A stretch of 64,000 nucleotides of DNA from an uncultured Spirochaetaceae bacterium. GTDB taxonomy: Bacteria > Spirochaetota > Spirochaetia > Sphaerochaetales > Sphaerochaetaceae. The DNA lies in NCBI GenBank assembly GCA_944389145.1, contig CALXLH010000023.1:1-64000 (forward strand), in the 5' to 3' direction. The translations under genes and the position numbers were made by a program. Each line of letters begins with the position of its first letter. Positions within the stretch are counted from its first letter, which is position 1. Below, in pieces: positions 1 through 9,700 of this stretch. The notes under the pieces were generated by a model, which was not told the DNA's origin, ran no database searches, and worked only from the letters and a program-made list of their open reading frames with translations.

Positions 1-394
1 AGCGTCCATCCTTCTTCATCAGATGCGCAAGCTTGTGCGCCGCCGTCGTCTTACCGGAACCCTGAAGGCCCATAAGGAGTATGATGGAGGTAGTATCCTT
101 GCCCTTCAGATGGAGCGCTGAAGACTCCTCTCCTCCAAGGAGCGAGACCATCCTGTCATATACTATCTTCGTGAACTGCTGGCCAGGATTGACGGAATTG
201 AGGACCTTCTCTCCCAAGGCTTCATCAAGGGTCGCGTTTACGAAACGGCGGACGACACGCAGGTTCACATCGGCGTCAAGGAGCGCATCCTTGATCTCCT
301 CGACTGCATCGCGCACGTTCTTCTCGGTAATCTTACCCTTGCCCGAGAGGGTTCTCATCACTCCGCTGAATTTCGACGTTATACTCTCAAACAT
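1..394 (-). CDS. ffh: Signal recognition particle GTPase Ffh, N-terminal part (cut by window edge)
   Basis: Reading from an ATG at 394, the protein begins MFESITSKFSGVMRTLSGKG and continues through the four-helix N domain to the start of the G domain. The P-loop (GLQGSGKTTAAHKLA) lies close to the window edge. Ffh binds 4.5S RNA and signal sequences and delivers nascent membrane and secreted proteins to FtsY. The rest of the G domain and the M domain lie outside the window. It follows smc on the same strand with an 81-base gap that holds its own promoter. The Shine-Dalgarno (AGGA) is only two bases from the ATG, so initiation may be weak or helped by the leader hairpin at 405-419 (TTGCC/GGCAA). 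Confidence 0.95.
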   Translation of the reverse strand, partial: MFESITSKFSGVMRTLSGKGKITEKNVRDAVEEIKDALLDADVNLRVVRRFVNATLDEALGEKVLNSVNPGQQFTKIVYDRMVSLLGGEESSALHLKGKDTTSIILLMGLQGSGKTTAAHKLAHLMKKDGR

Positions 395-427
395 ATCCTA
401 AGGCTTGCCACGCGGGCAACGCTACGA

Positions 428-457
428 CTTATACATCATTAAGTGTCGACTTGTCAA
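428..457 (-). promoter_or_regulatory. Sigma-70 promoter of ffh
   Basis: On the minus strand TTGACA (452-457) and TATAAG (428-433) are separated by 18 bases, in the smc-ffh gap. A small hairpin (TTGCC/GGCAA, 405-419) falls in the predicted leader. Confidence 0.7.
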
Positions 458-475
458 TAATCAGGAACAAGCCGC

Positions 476-3307
476 TCACTGCGCCCGTCCATCGCTGGAG
501 AACGAGACCGCCTTATTGTCCTCGCTGAGTATCACCGGCTCACCCTCGAGATTGCCCAGCTTGTATGTGACCGTCGTAGAGACGCCCGCCTCGATCTGCG
601 TCACGCCCAGGAGCGTCTGCGATCCCATTACCGTATGGGGATTATGGGTGATTATGATGAACTGGCTGGACTTGGCGAAATCCTGCAGCACCGAAAGGAA
701 GAATCCTATGTTCCTGTCATCAAGAGGAGCATCAAGCTCATCGAGTATGCAGAACGGGGAAGGCTTAACCTGATAGGTCGCGAATAGGAGCGCGACCGCC
801 GTCATGGCCCTCTCCCCTCCGGAGAGCTGGCCAAGGAACTGAGGCTTCTTCCCTGGCGGCTGGGCCAGGATGTCTATGCCGCTAGTGAGGACATTCTCAG
901 GATCGTCGAGCGTGATCTCAGCGCGTCCTCCGCCGAAAAGGCGGCGGAACATCGTCTGGAAGTTCGAGCTGATCTCCTTGTAGGTCTTGGTAAAAAGCTC
1001 CTCGGAACGGGACTGTATCTCCGCAAGTACCTGCTCAAGGTCAGCCTTTGCCTTGCCTAGGTCCTCAAGCTGCTTGGCGTAGAACTTATACTGCTCGAGT
1101 GATTCCTCATACTCCTGCTCTGCCATCCAGTTGACGTTCCCGTATCCAGATAGCTCCCGCTGGACCTCCTGAAGCTCATTCTGGATAAGCTGCTCATTAG
1201 GAAGCTCCTTATCCTCATACTCCTTCATGAACTCACCGAGATTACGCGTGTACTTATTGAAGAAGTTGGTGAGTATCGTCTCCGTGAACGCGCCGCTTGA
1301 ATCCACCTGTCCCTGGATCTGCGCCATATCGTTCTGGGTGCGCGTGAGAAGGTTGATTATCCTCTCCCGCTCCTGCCTCTTCCGCTCAAGCTCTTCGCCT
1401 CTCGTACCGCGGTCCCTGCCGGCATCTGCCGCTTCCTCCCTCTTCTTCGAGAGATCATCTGCCAGGGCTATCTTCTCCTCATCCTTGGCCCTCAGCTCCT
1501 CCTGTATCTCCTCCATGCGGCGCCTGGCGCTCTCTGCCTGGAAGATGGCGTCATCAAGGCTGATCCTGCGCTCCTCGATCGCCCGCTTCTTGCTGTCTAT
1601 TATTGCCTCGGAAGCCTCCAGCGATGTCTTTAGCGCTATATAGCTCTCATTCGCTGCATCGATGGTTCCCCTCAGGTTCTCCATGTCAGCACGCGTGGAC
1701 TGTATCTCCGCCCTGTGCGCGGCGATCATGATCCTGTTCTCATTCATCTCTGTGCGGGCAGCCGTCTCCCTCTTCTCGATATCCCTCTTCTTGCCGATAA
1801 GTCCCTCGGGTGAAAGGAGCGTGTCTATAACGGGAGGTATCGTGGCGACATATGCCTCGAAGAGCGCTATGAGGCCTTCGACCGCCTCGTCCGTCCTCTT
1901 GAGATCCATCAGCATGACATCCCTTGATATCGGAATGCTATCCTTGAGCGAGGAGAGATATCCTATCTTCTCATCCAGAAGCTTACGTACCTCCTCACCC
2001 TTTGCCCTGAATGCCTGGGCGGCCCTGTCCTTGCGCTCCTTCGAGTACTCCGCGCCTGTATTCTCATCAACCTCGGCGATGAGGCTCTCGATGACCTCCT
2101 TAAGCTCCTCGGAGAGGGCGATGAGCTCTGAGTCGATCTCCTCGTTGCGCTTCTCCCTACGGCCGGCCTCGGCCTCAAGGGACTCAACCTTGGCGCTGCC
2201 CTCCTCAAGCATCTTCCTCAGCCGTTCCAGATGCCGTCCGCTCTCCTCCAGCTGATCACGCTTCTCCGATAGCGAATCAACGTAATCGTCAAGCTCCGCG
2301 GTATCACGATCGAGCTGGGCGCGGATATTGCCGGCCCTCTCATCATATTCGGATGCCCTCAGCGATGATTCCTGGAAGCTCCTGGTGAAGAGTCCGATCG
2401 TCTGATCGGCGTTGCTTATCCTGCCCTCTATGGTATTGATCTCGAGCTGGAGGCGGTGCAGCAGCTCATCCTGAGCCCTCATCTCCTCCTGGGCCTTCCC
2501 TATCTCCTGCGAAAGCTCCTCCTCATCCTTGCGGTACTTCGCGATGAGCGCCTCACCCTCGCCAAGCATCCTCAGCCGCTCGTCATTCGTGCGCTGATAG
2601 TTCCTGAGCTGCCCTATGTGGAACTGGATATCGAGCTGGAACAGCCGTTCCCTGAGGTCCTTTGCCTTGCGCGCTCGGTCTGCCTGGGAACGCGTCCTGC
2701 TGCAGGTCTTCTCGGCTTCCCTGGCCTGCACCTCTATATCCCTTATATTCTCATCGGTCCTCGCTATCTTGTTCTGGGCCTCGTTGCACTGCTGCTTGAA
2801 TCTGGATATCCCCGCGGCCTCCTCGAAGACATAGCGTCTGTCCTCAGGCTTGCTGGACAGGATCTGGTCGATCTTTCCCTGCTCAAGTATGGAGTACGCG
2901 CTCTTTCCGACACCGGTATCATAGAAAAGCTCCAGGATGTTGCGCAGGAGGCATCTGTTCTTGTTGAGGTAGTATTCGCTGTCGCCGGAACGGAACACCC
3001 TTCTCCTTATCTCGATCTCCTCGACCTCCGTAGGCAGCCGGTGCTCGCTGTTGTCGATCACGAGCGTCACCTCCGCGAATGTCATCGGCTTTCGGGTATC
3101 GGTACCGTTGAAGATGACATCCTCCTTCTTTCCGGCCCTGATCGTCTTCATGCTCTGCTCTCCAAGGACCCACTTCACCGCATCGACGATATTCGACTTT
3201 CCGCAGCCATTCGGGCCGAGAAGCGACGTGATGCCATCCGAGAAATCGATATGGGTCTTATCTGCAAAGCTCTTGAAGCCAAACATGTCTAGGGATTTGA
3301 GGAACAA
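476..3307 (-). CDS. smc: Chromosome segregation ATPase SMC, short form
   Basis: SMC proteins compact and segregate chromosomes as long antiparallel coiled-coil dimers with an ABC-type head. The N-terminal head starts MFLKSLDMFGFKSFADKT, with Walker A GPNGCGKSN near residues 31-39. The C-terminal head has signature LSGGERAMTAVALLFA (from about 828) and Walker B CILDELDAPLDD (about 855). Between them is a long Glu/Arg/Lys-rich coiled coil. At 943 residues it is well short of the 1150-1200 usual in bacteria. I cannot find a canonical glycine-rich hinge in the middle, only a stretch around residues 400-500 with prolines that breaks the coil. It is divergent from rnhB (50 bases apart). Short SMC proteins are known in spirochaetes (Borrelia P115). 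Confidence 0.95.
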   Translation of the reverse strand: MFLKSLDMFGFKSFADKTHIDFSDGITSLLGPNGCGKSNIVDAVKWVLGEQSMKTIRAGKKEDVIFNGTDTRKPMTFAEVTLVIDNSEHRLPTEVEEIEIRRRVFRSGDSEYYLNKNRCLLRNILELFYDTGVGKSAYSILEQGKIDQILSSKPEDRRYVFEEAAGISRFKQQCNEAQNKIARTDENIRDIEVQAREAEKTCSRTRSQADRARKAKDLRERLFQLDIQFHIGQLRNYQRTNDERLRMLGEGEALIAKYRKDEEELSQEIGKAQEEMRAQDELLHRLQLEINTIEGRISNADQTIGLFTRSFQESSLRASEYDERAGNIRAQLDRDTAELDDYVDSLSEKRDQLEESGRHLERLRKMLEEGSAKVESLEAEAGRREKRNEEIDSELIALSEELKEVIESLIAEVDENTGAEYSKERKDRAAQAFRAKGEEVRKLLDEKIGYLSSLKDSIPISRDVMLMDLKRTDEAVEGLIALFEAYVATIPPVIDTLLSPEGLIGKKRDIEKRETAARTEMNENRIMIAAHRAEIQSTRADMENLRGTIDAANESYIALKTSLEASEAIIDSKKRAIEERRISLDDAIFQAESARRRMEEIQEELRAKDEEKIALADDLSKKREEAADAGRDRGTRGEELERKRQERERIINLLTRTQNDMAQIQGQVDSSGAFTETILTNFFNKYTRNLGEFMKEYEDKELPNEQLIQNELQEVQRELSGYGNVNWMAEQEYEESLEQYKFYAKQLEDLGKAKADLEQVLAEIQSRSEELFTKTYKEISSNFQTMFRRLFGGGRAEITLDDPENVLTSGIDILAQPPGKKPQFLGQLSGGERAMTAVALLFATYQVKPSPFCILDELDAPLDDRNIGFFLSVLQDFAKSSQFIIITHNPHTVMGSQTLLGVTQIEAGVSTTVTYKLGNLEGEPVILSEDNKAVSFSSDGRAQ

Positions 3308-3357
3308 CGCTGCCTCCTTGAAAGAGAATCGGAAGGATTATAGCATCTTGTCTGTCT

Positions 3358-3957
3358 ATGGAAAACACTCTTTTCGATATCAATCCCGGTGTCATATGCG
3401 GAAGCGATGAGGCGGGTCGCGGGCCGCTAGCAGGTCCAGTGGTAGCAGCTGCAGTGATACTTCCTCCGGGCTTCCCTGTAAGCATGCTTGGCGACAGCAA
3501 GAGCCTTACGGAGAGGCAGCGCGATGAGGCCGCGGCGATGATAAGGGAGAAGGCTGTATGGGCAACAGCCGCCGTAAGCCATCAGGTCATCGACAGGATA
3601 AACATACTGCAGGCATCGCTTCTGGCGATGCGGAAGGCCTATGAGAAGGTTGCCGCAAAGGCAAGGCCGGATGTGCTCCTCGTAGATGGCAACAAGACGC
3701 CCGATGTCCCTATTCCATGCATTGCGATCGTGAAGGGGGATGCGAAGGTGCCTGAGATAATGGCAGCCTCCATACTCGCGAAATGCGAACGGGACAGGCT
3801 GATGGCGCTTGCTGACAGGAAATGGCCGCAGTACGGCTACGCCAGGCACAAGGGATATCCTACACCGGCCCACAGGGCCGCGATAGCGGAGCATGGCCCA
3901 TCCCCTATCCAGCGGATGAGCTTTGCCGCGAAACCGAAGGAAAGGGAGCTGTTCTAG
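3358..3957 (+). CDS. rnhB: Ribonuclease HII
   Basis: It removes the RNA strand of RNA-DNA hybrids and single ribonucleotides embedded in DNA. The family core is clear: DEAGRGPLAG with catalytic Asp17-Glu18, LLVDG with Asp110, then AASILAKCERD with Asp146. At 199 residues it has the normal length for a single-domain RNase HII. The chosen ATG lacks a good Shine-Dalgarno. A TATAGC element 13 bases upstream suggests a very short leader. Its stop codon overlaps that of the convergent PUR-domain gene in a shared CTAG. Confidence 0.96.
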   Translation: MENTLFDINPGVICGSDEAGRGPLAGPVVAAAVILPPGFPVSMLGDSKSLTERQRDEAAAMIREKAVWATAAVSHQVIDRINILQASLLAMRKAYEKVAAKARPDVLLVDGNKTPDVPIPCIAIVKGDAKVPEIMAASILAKCERDRLMALADRKWPQYGYARHKGYPTPAHRAAIAEHGPSPIQRMSFAAKPKERELF

Positions 3958-4247
3958 TCCTCCCCTTCCTTCCTCTCTGTCCTCCTGACGATCCTTGGGG
4001 CGGCAGGACGCCTCGATCCATGCTGCTTGATGAAATCCAGCGACTTCTGGAATTCCTTTATGAATTCGCCAAGGTCCTCCTGGTAGACTATAACCGACTG
4101 CCTGAGGTATCTTCCCTCGGTATCGGTCGGCCTTGACTCAACGATGTTGAGGAACAGGTCGCCGTATATATTCTCCTTCACGTTGAAGAAATACGTCCTG
4201 TCATTCCTCATAAGCTTGGTCGCGAAGACCTCTCCACGCTCTCCCAT
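3954..4247 (-). CDS. PUR-domain nucleic-acid-binding protein (BpuR-like, DUF3276)
   Basis: This 97-residue protein has the single PUR repeat found in Bacteroidetes and spirochaetes. It opens MGERGEVFATKLMRNDRTYFF and contains the pattern N-Y-G-D-L-F-L-N-I-V-E-S and R-Q-S-V-I-V-Y-Q-E-D-L-G-E-F, ending in a basic-then-acidic tail. In Borrelia the homologue BpuR binds DNA and RNA and tunes expression of other genes, so a post-transcriptional or transcriptional regulator is likely here. A strong GGAGGG lies seven bases before the ATG. The neighbourhood smc-rnhB-PUR matches Borrelia, which supports both the family and the spirochaete origin. Confidence 0.88.
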   Translation of the reverse strand: MGERGEVFATKLMRNDRTYFFNVKENIYGDLFLNIVESRPTDTEGRYLRQSVIVYQEDLGEFIKEFQKSLDFIKQHGSRRPAAPRIVRRTERKEGED

Positions 4248-4275
4248 ATGGGTACCCTCCGTTAAATGTATCCTG

Positions 4276-4304
4276 AGGATAGCATATTAGCCGTTCATGT
4301 ACAA
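4276..4304 (-). promoter_or_regulatory. Putative sigma-70 promoter of the PUR-domain gene
   Basis: Minus-strand TTGTAC (4299-4304) and TATCCT (4276-4281) are 17 bases apart, about 30 bases upstream of the ATG at 4247. The match is moderate. The rest of the 4262-4401 gap holds the start region of the efflux operon, with GGGAG upstream of the ATG at 4402. Confidence 0.45.
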
Positions 4305-4401
4305 ACCGCCGGAATCTTCACGAAGACAACACACAATCTTTTTATCCATCTATTGATTCTGACAGATGAAATAATTAACAAATCATAATGGGAGTAGATT
4401 T

Positions 4402-5784
4402 ATGAACAGAGTATTGACCGCAGCGGCACTTCTGATGACGCTGCTCTCGCCCCTTGCCGCATCCGCAGACGTTCCGGTCGTGAGCCTTGAAGATGCGCTT
4501 GACTCTGCAGAGAAGAACAGCATCAGCCTCGAGAGCGCGAGGATCGCGCTTGAGATGGAACTGCGCAGGCAGGATGCTGCCATGACCACGTTCATGCCTG
4601 ATCTATCGGTCTCTGCCGGAGTCTCGACCGGGGTAGCATTTCCTGGAACCAATGCCATGTCATATGGCCTATCCGGAGATCTGACGGAGCCTGCATTCGC
4701 AGGCCTGACGGTGAATGCATCCGCAAATGCATCATTCTCATTCACCGGCAATATGATAACAGACGGCGAGTCAAGGAGGCTTGCCAAGGAGAGCGCGCGC
4801 CTCAGCTATGAGGACACCTATGACTCGCTTGAGGAGTCAATCACCTCTGCCTACTGGAACATTGCCGCGACAGATACCGCCATAGAGAGCGCCAGGCTTG
4901 CCGCAGATGATGCCCAGGCCCAATATGAGTCGGCCCTGGAGATGTATGACAACGGCCTCATCGATGAGCTATCGGTCATCCAGCTCGAGATAGCCGCGAA
5001 GAACGCCCTCCTCAACGTCAAGACCCTTGAGGATAACAGGGCGCTGCTTTGCTCATCATTCCGCAGCCTTACCGGTATCGAGGGGGATTTCACCACAGAG
5101 CCCTTTCCTGGGATGACCGAGCTGACGCTGCCTTCGCCGGAGCAGCTCTTTGACCAGTATGGTGAGGGCACGGTGGATATCAGGAGCGCACGCAACGCGC
5201 TTGCCACGAGCGAGAACGCCGTGGATACCGCACGCCTGTCGACATATGTTCCCGTGGTCACTGCCTCTGTCGGATACTCCTATGCAGGATCGGGATACCA
5301 GAGGTATCAGGGCTTGATGGCCGACTATGACCACAGCTCCAACGCGCTGACAGGCTCACTCGTGGTCACGCTTCCCATAAGCTCGATGCTTCCCGGCTCC
5401 TCCTCATCCATAGCGATAAAGGATGCTGAGGATGCAGTGAGGGTCTCATCGCTATCGCTGCAGAATGCCAAGGACACGCTCCTTGAGACGATAAGGGAGT
5501 GCGTCATGCAGATCGAGCAGGCCCAGGAGAGCGTAGGGATGCAGCGCTCGTCGTATGCCGCGGCCCAGCGTTCCTATGAGCTTTCGCAGGAAGCCTTCGA
5601 TGCCGGGCTCATCACGGCCGATGACCTTGCATCCGCACGCAATGATATGCTCTCTGCAGAGCTTTCGCTGCTCTCTACGGAGCTTAACCACCTGCTTTCA
5701 TGCTATTCGCTATCGTTCGCGCTTGGCATGGATATCGATGAACTGACCGCAAGCTACGCTACAAGCGAGGAGAATATTCAATGA
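4402..5784 (+). CDS. TolC-family outer-membrane efflux protein
   Basis: It has a signal peptide (MNRVLTAAALLMTLLSPLAASA) followed by two homologous helical halves (roughly residues 25-225 and 240-455) rich in Ala, Glu and Ser. This is the outer-membrane-factor pattern that forms a trimeric barrel plus periplasmic helical tunnel. At 460 residues the length is typical. It is the first gene of a tripartite efflux operon and overlaps the next gene by four bases (ATGA). GGGAG sits about eight bases before the start. Substrate cannot be told from sequence. Confidence 0.92.
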   Translation: MNRVLTAAALLMTLLSPLAASADVPVVSLEDALDSAEKNSISLESARIALEMELRRQDAAMTTFMPDLSVSAGVSTGVAFPGTNAMSYGLSGDLTEPAFAGLTVNASANASFSFTGNMITDGESRRLAKESARLSYEDTYDSLEESITSAYWNIAATDTAIESARLAADDAQAQYESALEMYDNGLIDELSVIQLEIAAKNALLNVKTLEDNRALLCSSFRSLTGIEGDFTTEPFPGMTELTLPSPEQLFDQYGEGTVDIRSARNALATSENAVDTARLSTYVPVVTASVGYSYAGSGYQRYQGLMADYDHSSNALTGSLVVTLPISSMLPGSSSSIAIKDAEDAVRVSSLSLQNAKDTLLETIRECVMQIEQAQESVGMQRSSYAAAQRSYELSQEAFDAGLITADDLASARNDMLSAELSLLSTELNHLLSCYSLSFALGMDIDELTASYATSEENIQ

Positions 5785-6764
5785 GCGAAGAGAACAAGAA
5801 GGACCTCACCGAGCAGGTAGAGGACTCGAAGATATCATTCAAGGACCTGTCCAAGAAGGGAAAGTCATCACGCTTTGATAAGATCACGACGCTCGTGCTT
5901 CTTCTGATCTGCATAGCGCTTGCATTGTATGTCATATTCGGAACGGTGACGGTAAAGGCTCCCGAAGCCGTGTCCACGGTGACGGAGACAAGCATAAACG
6001 TCTCTGTCGAAACTGCCGAGCCCGGGCTTTTCCAGCGCTTTACGCGCCTCAACGGTGAGATCGGCAGCGATAATTCAGATGTATCGGTGCTGCCAGATAC
6101 ATCAGGCACAGTCTCCTCCGTGCTTGTCAGGAGAGGAGACAGCGTCGCTAAGGATCAGGTAATCGCATATATCGACCCATCCCGTCCGGGCCAGAGCTAC
6201 AAGGAGAGCCCTGTGACCAGTCCGGTGGATGGCATCATCACGGCCATCCCTGTCTCGATCGGCGAGACCGTATCCGCATCGACGCCTGTCGCGACGATCT
6301 CCGGAGATAAGACGCTGTATATCGAGGCATCGCTGCCTGAACGCTACACAGGGACCGCCGAGGTCGGGATGAGCGCATACTTTACCAGCGTCGCATATCC
6401 TGGCGAGCAGTTCGAGGCAAGGCTCTCCTTCATCTCCCCCAGCGTCAACACGGCGAACCGCACATCGGATATCGAGCTTGAGATCGTAAGCGGTGCCGAG
6501 AAGCTGAAGGAAGGCATGTTCGTCACCATTGATCTCGTCACGGAGGAGCAGGATGGAGTGATAACCGTGCCTTCCAGCTCGCTTACTTCCGTGCTTGACG
6601 GAAGCATCGTATATACGGTCGTTGATGGAAAGGCTGTCAGGACACCTGTCGAAACAGGCAGCAGCAATGATACGCGCACAGTCATAACAAGCGGAATCGA
6701 GCCCGGAGATACCATCATAACCGCGGGAACCGTCTCTGACGGAAGCAGCGTCAATATTCTTTGA
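5781..6764 (+). CDS. RND efflux periplasmic adaptor (membrane fusion protein)
   Basis: This 327-residue adaptor has a cytoplasmic N-terminus of about 33 residues, one membrane anchor (TTLVLLLICIALALYVIFG), then the lipoyl/barrel-sandwich halves (VSVLPDTSGTVSSVLVRRGD and SPVDGIITAIPVSIGETV) and the beta-barrel and membrane-proximal domains. The alpha-helical hairpin between the lipoyl halves is nearly absent, so tunnel contact with TolC must differ from AcrA. It bridges the inner-membrane RND pump and the outer-membrane channel. It overlaps the tolC-like gene by four bases and ends 13 bases before the pump gene. Confidence 0.92.
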   Translation: MSEENKKDLTEQVEDSKISFKDLSKKGKSSRFDKITTLVLLLICIALALYVIFGTVTVKAPEAVSTVTETSINVSVETAEPGLFQRFTRLNGEIGSDNSDVSVLPDTSGTVSSVLVRRGDSVAKDQVIAYIDPSRPGQSYKESPVTSPVDGIITAIPVSIGETVSASTPVATISGDKTLYIEASLPERYTGTAEVGMSAYFTSVAYPGEQFEARLSFISPSVNTANRTSDIELEIVSGAEKLKEGMFVTIDLVTEEQDGVITVPSSSLTSVLDGSIVYTVVDGKAVRTPVETGSSNDTRTVITSGIEPGDTIITAGTVSDGSSVNIL

Positions 6765-6777
6765 TAAGGAGCGAGCG

Positions 6778-9700
6778 ATGACATTATCTGAACTATCGGT
6801 AAGACGACCGGTTCTGATGACGATGATCTATCTTCTGATCGTCGTGATCGCGCTGGTCTTCCTTCCAAGGATGGAGATAGCGCTCTATCCTGATATCGAC
6901 CTTCCGGTAATCACGGTCTTCGTCGACTGCAATGATGCAGGTCCGGAGGAAATCGAGCAGCAGGTGGCGAAGGAGCTTGAGGAGTATTTCAGCTCGCTTG
7001 AGAACCTGGATAACATCACGACGGTATCGAGCGACGGAAGCTGCATCGCGATCCTTGAGTACGATTACGGCACAGACCTGGATGATTCGGAGCGTGACCT
7101 GAACTCGGTCATCACGATCCTTTCCCAGCTCCTTCCTACATGGACAGAGACTCCTCAGTACTTCCGTCTCGACTCGATGGGCGCATCATCGGCGCTTACC
7201 CTCTCGCTCACCAGCGATACGATGACGCTTGATGAGCTGAAGATGCTGGGCGAGAACACGATCTCTCCCCTTATCGAGAGGCTTCCAGGGGTCGGACAGG
7301 TATCGGTCAGGGGCGGAAGCGATGTCGAGTACCATATCGATGTAGATCCGAACAGGCTCGAGGCATACGGACTCACCCTTTCCCAGATCATCGCGGCAAT
7401 ATCCGCAGACAATATCCAGGCAACAGGCGGACAGATCACGGAGAACAGCATGAATCTCCAGGTCGCGGCTGATGCCAGATACGTCAGGTTCTCGGATATC
7501 GGCAACACGGTGATCACGACTATCGACGGCGCGCCAATAAAGATAAATGACGTGGCTACTGTCGTAAGAGGCAATGACGACACATCAAGGAGCGAATCCT
7601 ATCTCGGCACGGAGAGGATCGTCACCATGAGCATCACGAACGACTCTGACAGCAATGCCACGACAGTCGCATCCACGGTGCTTGCCCAGCTGGATTCTAT
7701 CAGGCAGGAGCTGCCTGAAGGCGTGAGCCTCGACCTTCTCCGCGATTCCACGGAGATGGTGCAGAGTACCATGAGCGAGGCCTTCAATTCCCTCTGGCAG
7801 GGCGTGCTTCTTGCAGCGCTGATCATATGGCTCTTCCTGCGCGGCATAAAGACGACGATCATCATCTCGCTCTCGATGCCTATCTGCGTGCTGATAACGA
7901 TGATGCTTATGTCGATATTCGACGTCACGATCAACTCGATGAGCATGTCCGGCCTCATCCTCGGCATAGGAATGATAGTCGATGCGTCGATCGTCATCCT
8001 CGAGAATACGTACTCATACCGCCAGCTTGGCGAGAAGAGCGCTGTCGCCGCGATCCTCGGAAGCAAGAACATGTTCAATGCGATCATGGCTTCGACGCTC
8101 ACGACGATCTGCGTATTCATACCGGTCATCATCTTCAAGAACGACCTTGAGTTCCTTGGCATCATGTTCCAGGATATCGTCATCACGGTCTGTATCTCGC
8201 TCGCCTGCTCGCTCTTCGTCGCCGTTACGCTCGTACCGGCCCTCTGCGGCTCGATACTGCGCATCAACACGAGGACGCAGAAGCCGCTGAGGATAAGATG
8301 GATGAGGAAGATAGACGATGCGATGGCCGGCTTCGAGCTGTCGATGAACAGAGGATATGTGCGCGTGCTTGCCTACTTCATGAGGCACCGCTTCCTCCTT
8401 ATCGTGCTGCTTATCCTGCTTCTGGCGTTCTGCCTTAAGCTCTTCCCTCTCCTGGGATTCGACCTCATGCCTCAGCAGACGACCGATGACGAGGTCACGA
8501 TGAATCTCGAGCTTGAGATGGGAACCAGCATCGATGTGACGAGGGAGTACATGATGGATATGTACGACAAGATAGAGTCGGTACTTCCAGAGGGTTCCTA
8601 TGAGAGCATCCAGCTTTATATAGGAACAGGCATGCTCACGACCTCTGAGAACTCGGGAAGCATCTCTATCAAGCTGCCTGACATCACGGAGCAGACGATA
8701 AGCGCTTCCGAGGTGCAGGATCTCGTCAGGCCATTCATGGATGATGACCCCTCTGCAGACTGGATCTTCGAATCAAATGCCGTAGGCGGCTCGAGCGCGA
8801 TCGACGTTGAGATCCACAGCGAGGACATAGATGCGGCAAAGTATACGGCAGACCAGATCGTTGCGATCATGCATGAGCATGTGGCAGGAGCTACGAATAT
8901 CGACAGCGATGCGGACAACGGCTCTCCGAAGGTCAGCGTCATCATCGATAAGGATCTTGCCTCTGATTACGGCATAACGCCTTCAACGATCACCAGCGTG
9001 CTGCAGACAGCGATCTCCGGCACTACGGCATCGACGATCTCGACATTCAGCAGCTCTGAGACATACGATGTCGTCGTCGAGATAGATCCGGAGACGCTGA
9101 CGACGGTCGATCAGCTCGGCCAGCTCCTCATACCATCGAATTACGGAATGATCCGCCTCGATACGGTGGCATCGTTCGAACGCACGACATCGCCTGTGTC
9201 GATCACGCGTGAGAACAGGGTCAGGGTCAATCATGTTACGGCGGACCTGCTTCCTGGCTACAGCGCATCGGTCGTGCAGAACGAGGTAAACGCGGCGCTC
9301 GATGAGTATCTCATACTCCCAGACGGGATAGAGATCGTACAGAGCGGTTCGATGAGTGATTTCGCAGGTTATATGGGAACGCTCATCATGATCGTCCTGC
9401 TTGCCCTCTTCCTGGTATATGCGGTCATGGCAGCGCAGTTCGAATCTCTGATCGATCCGCTGATCATATTCGCGACGATCCCGCTCCTGATGATCGGAGT
9501 GATAGCCATCCATCTCATCTATGGGCAGTCGTTCTCGCTCTTCTCGATCGTCGGCATCGTCGCCCTCATCGGAGTCGTCGTCAACAATGGCATAGTCCTT
9601 ATCGACTGCATCAACCGTCTGGTAAGGCAGCGCGTACCTGTGCGCCAGGCATGCCTGCAGGCTGCATATGGACGTCTCAGGCCGATCCTCATGACGACGC

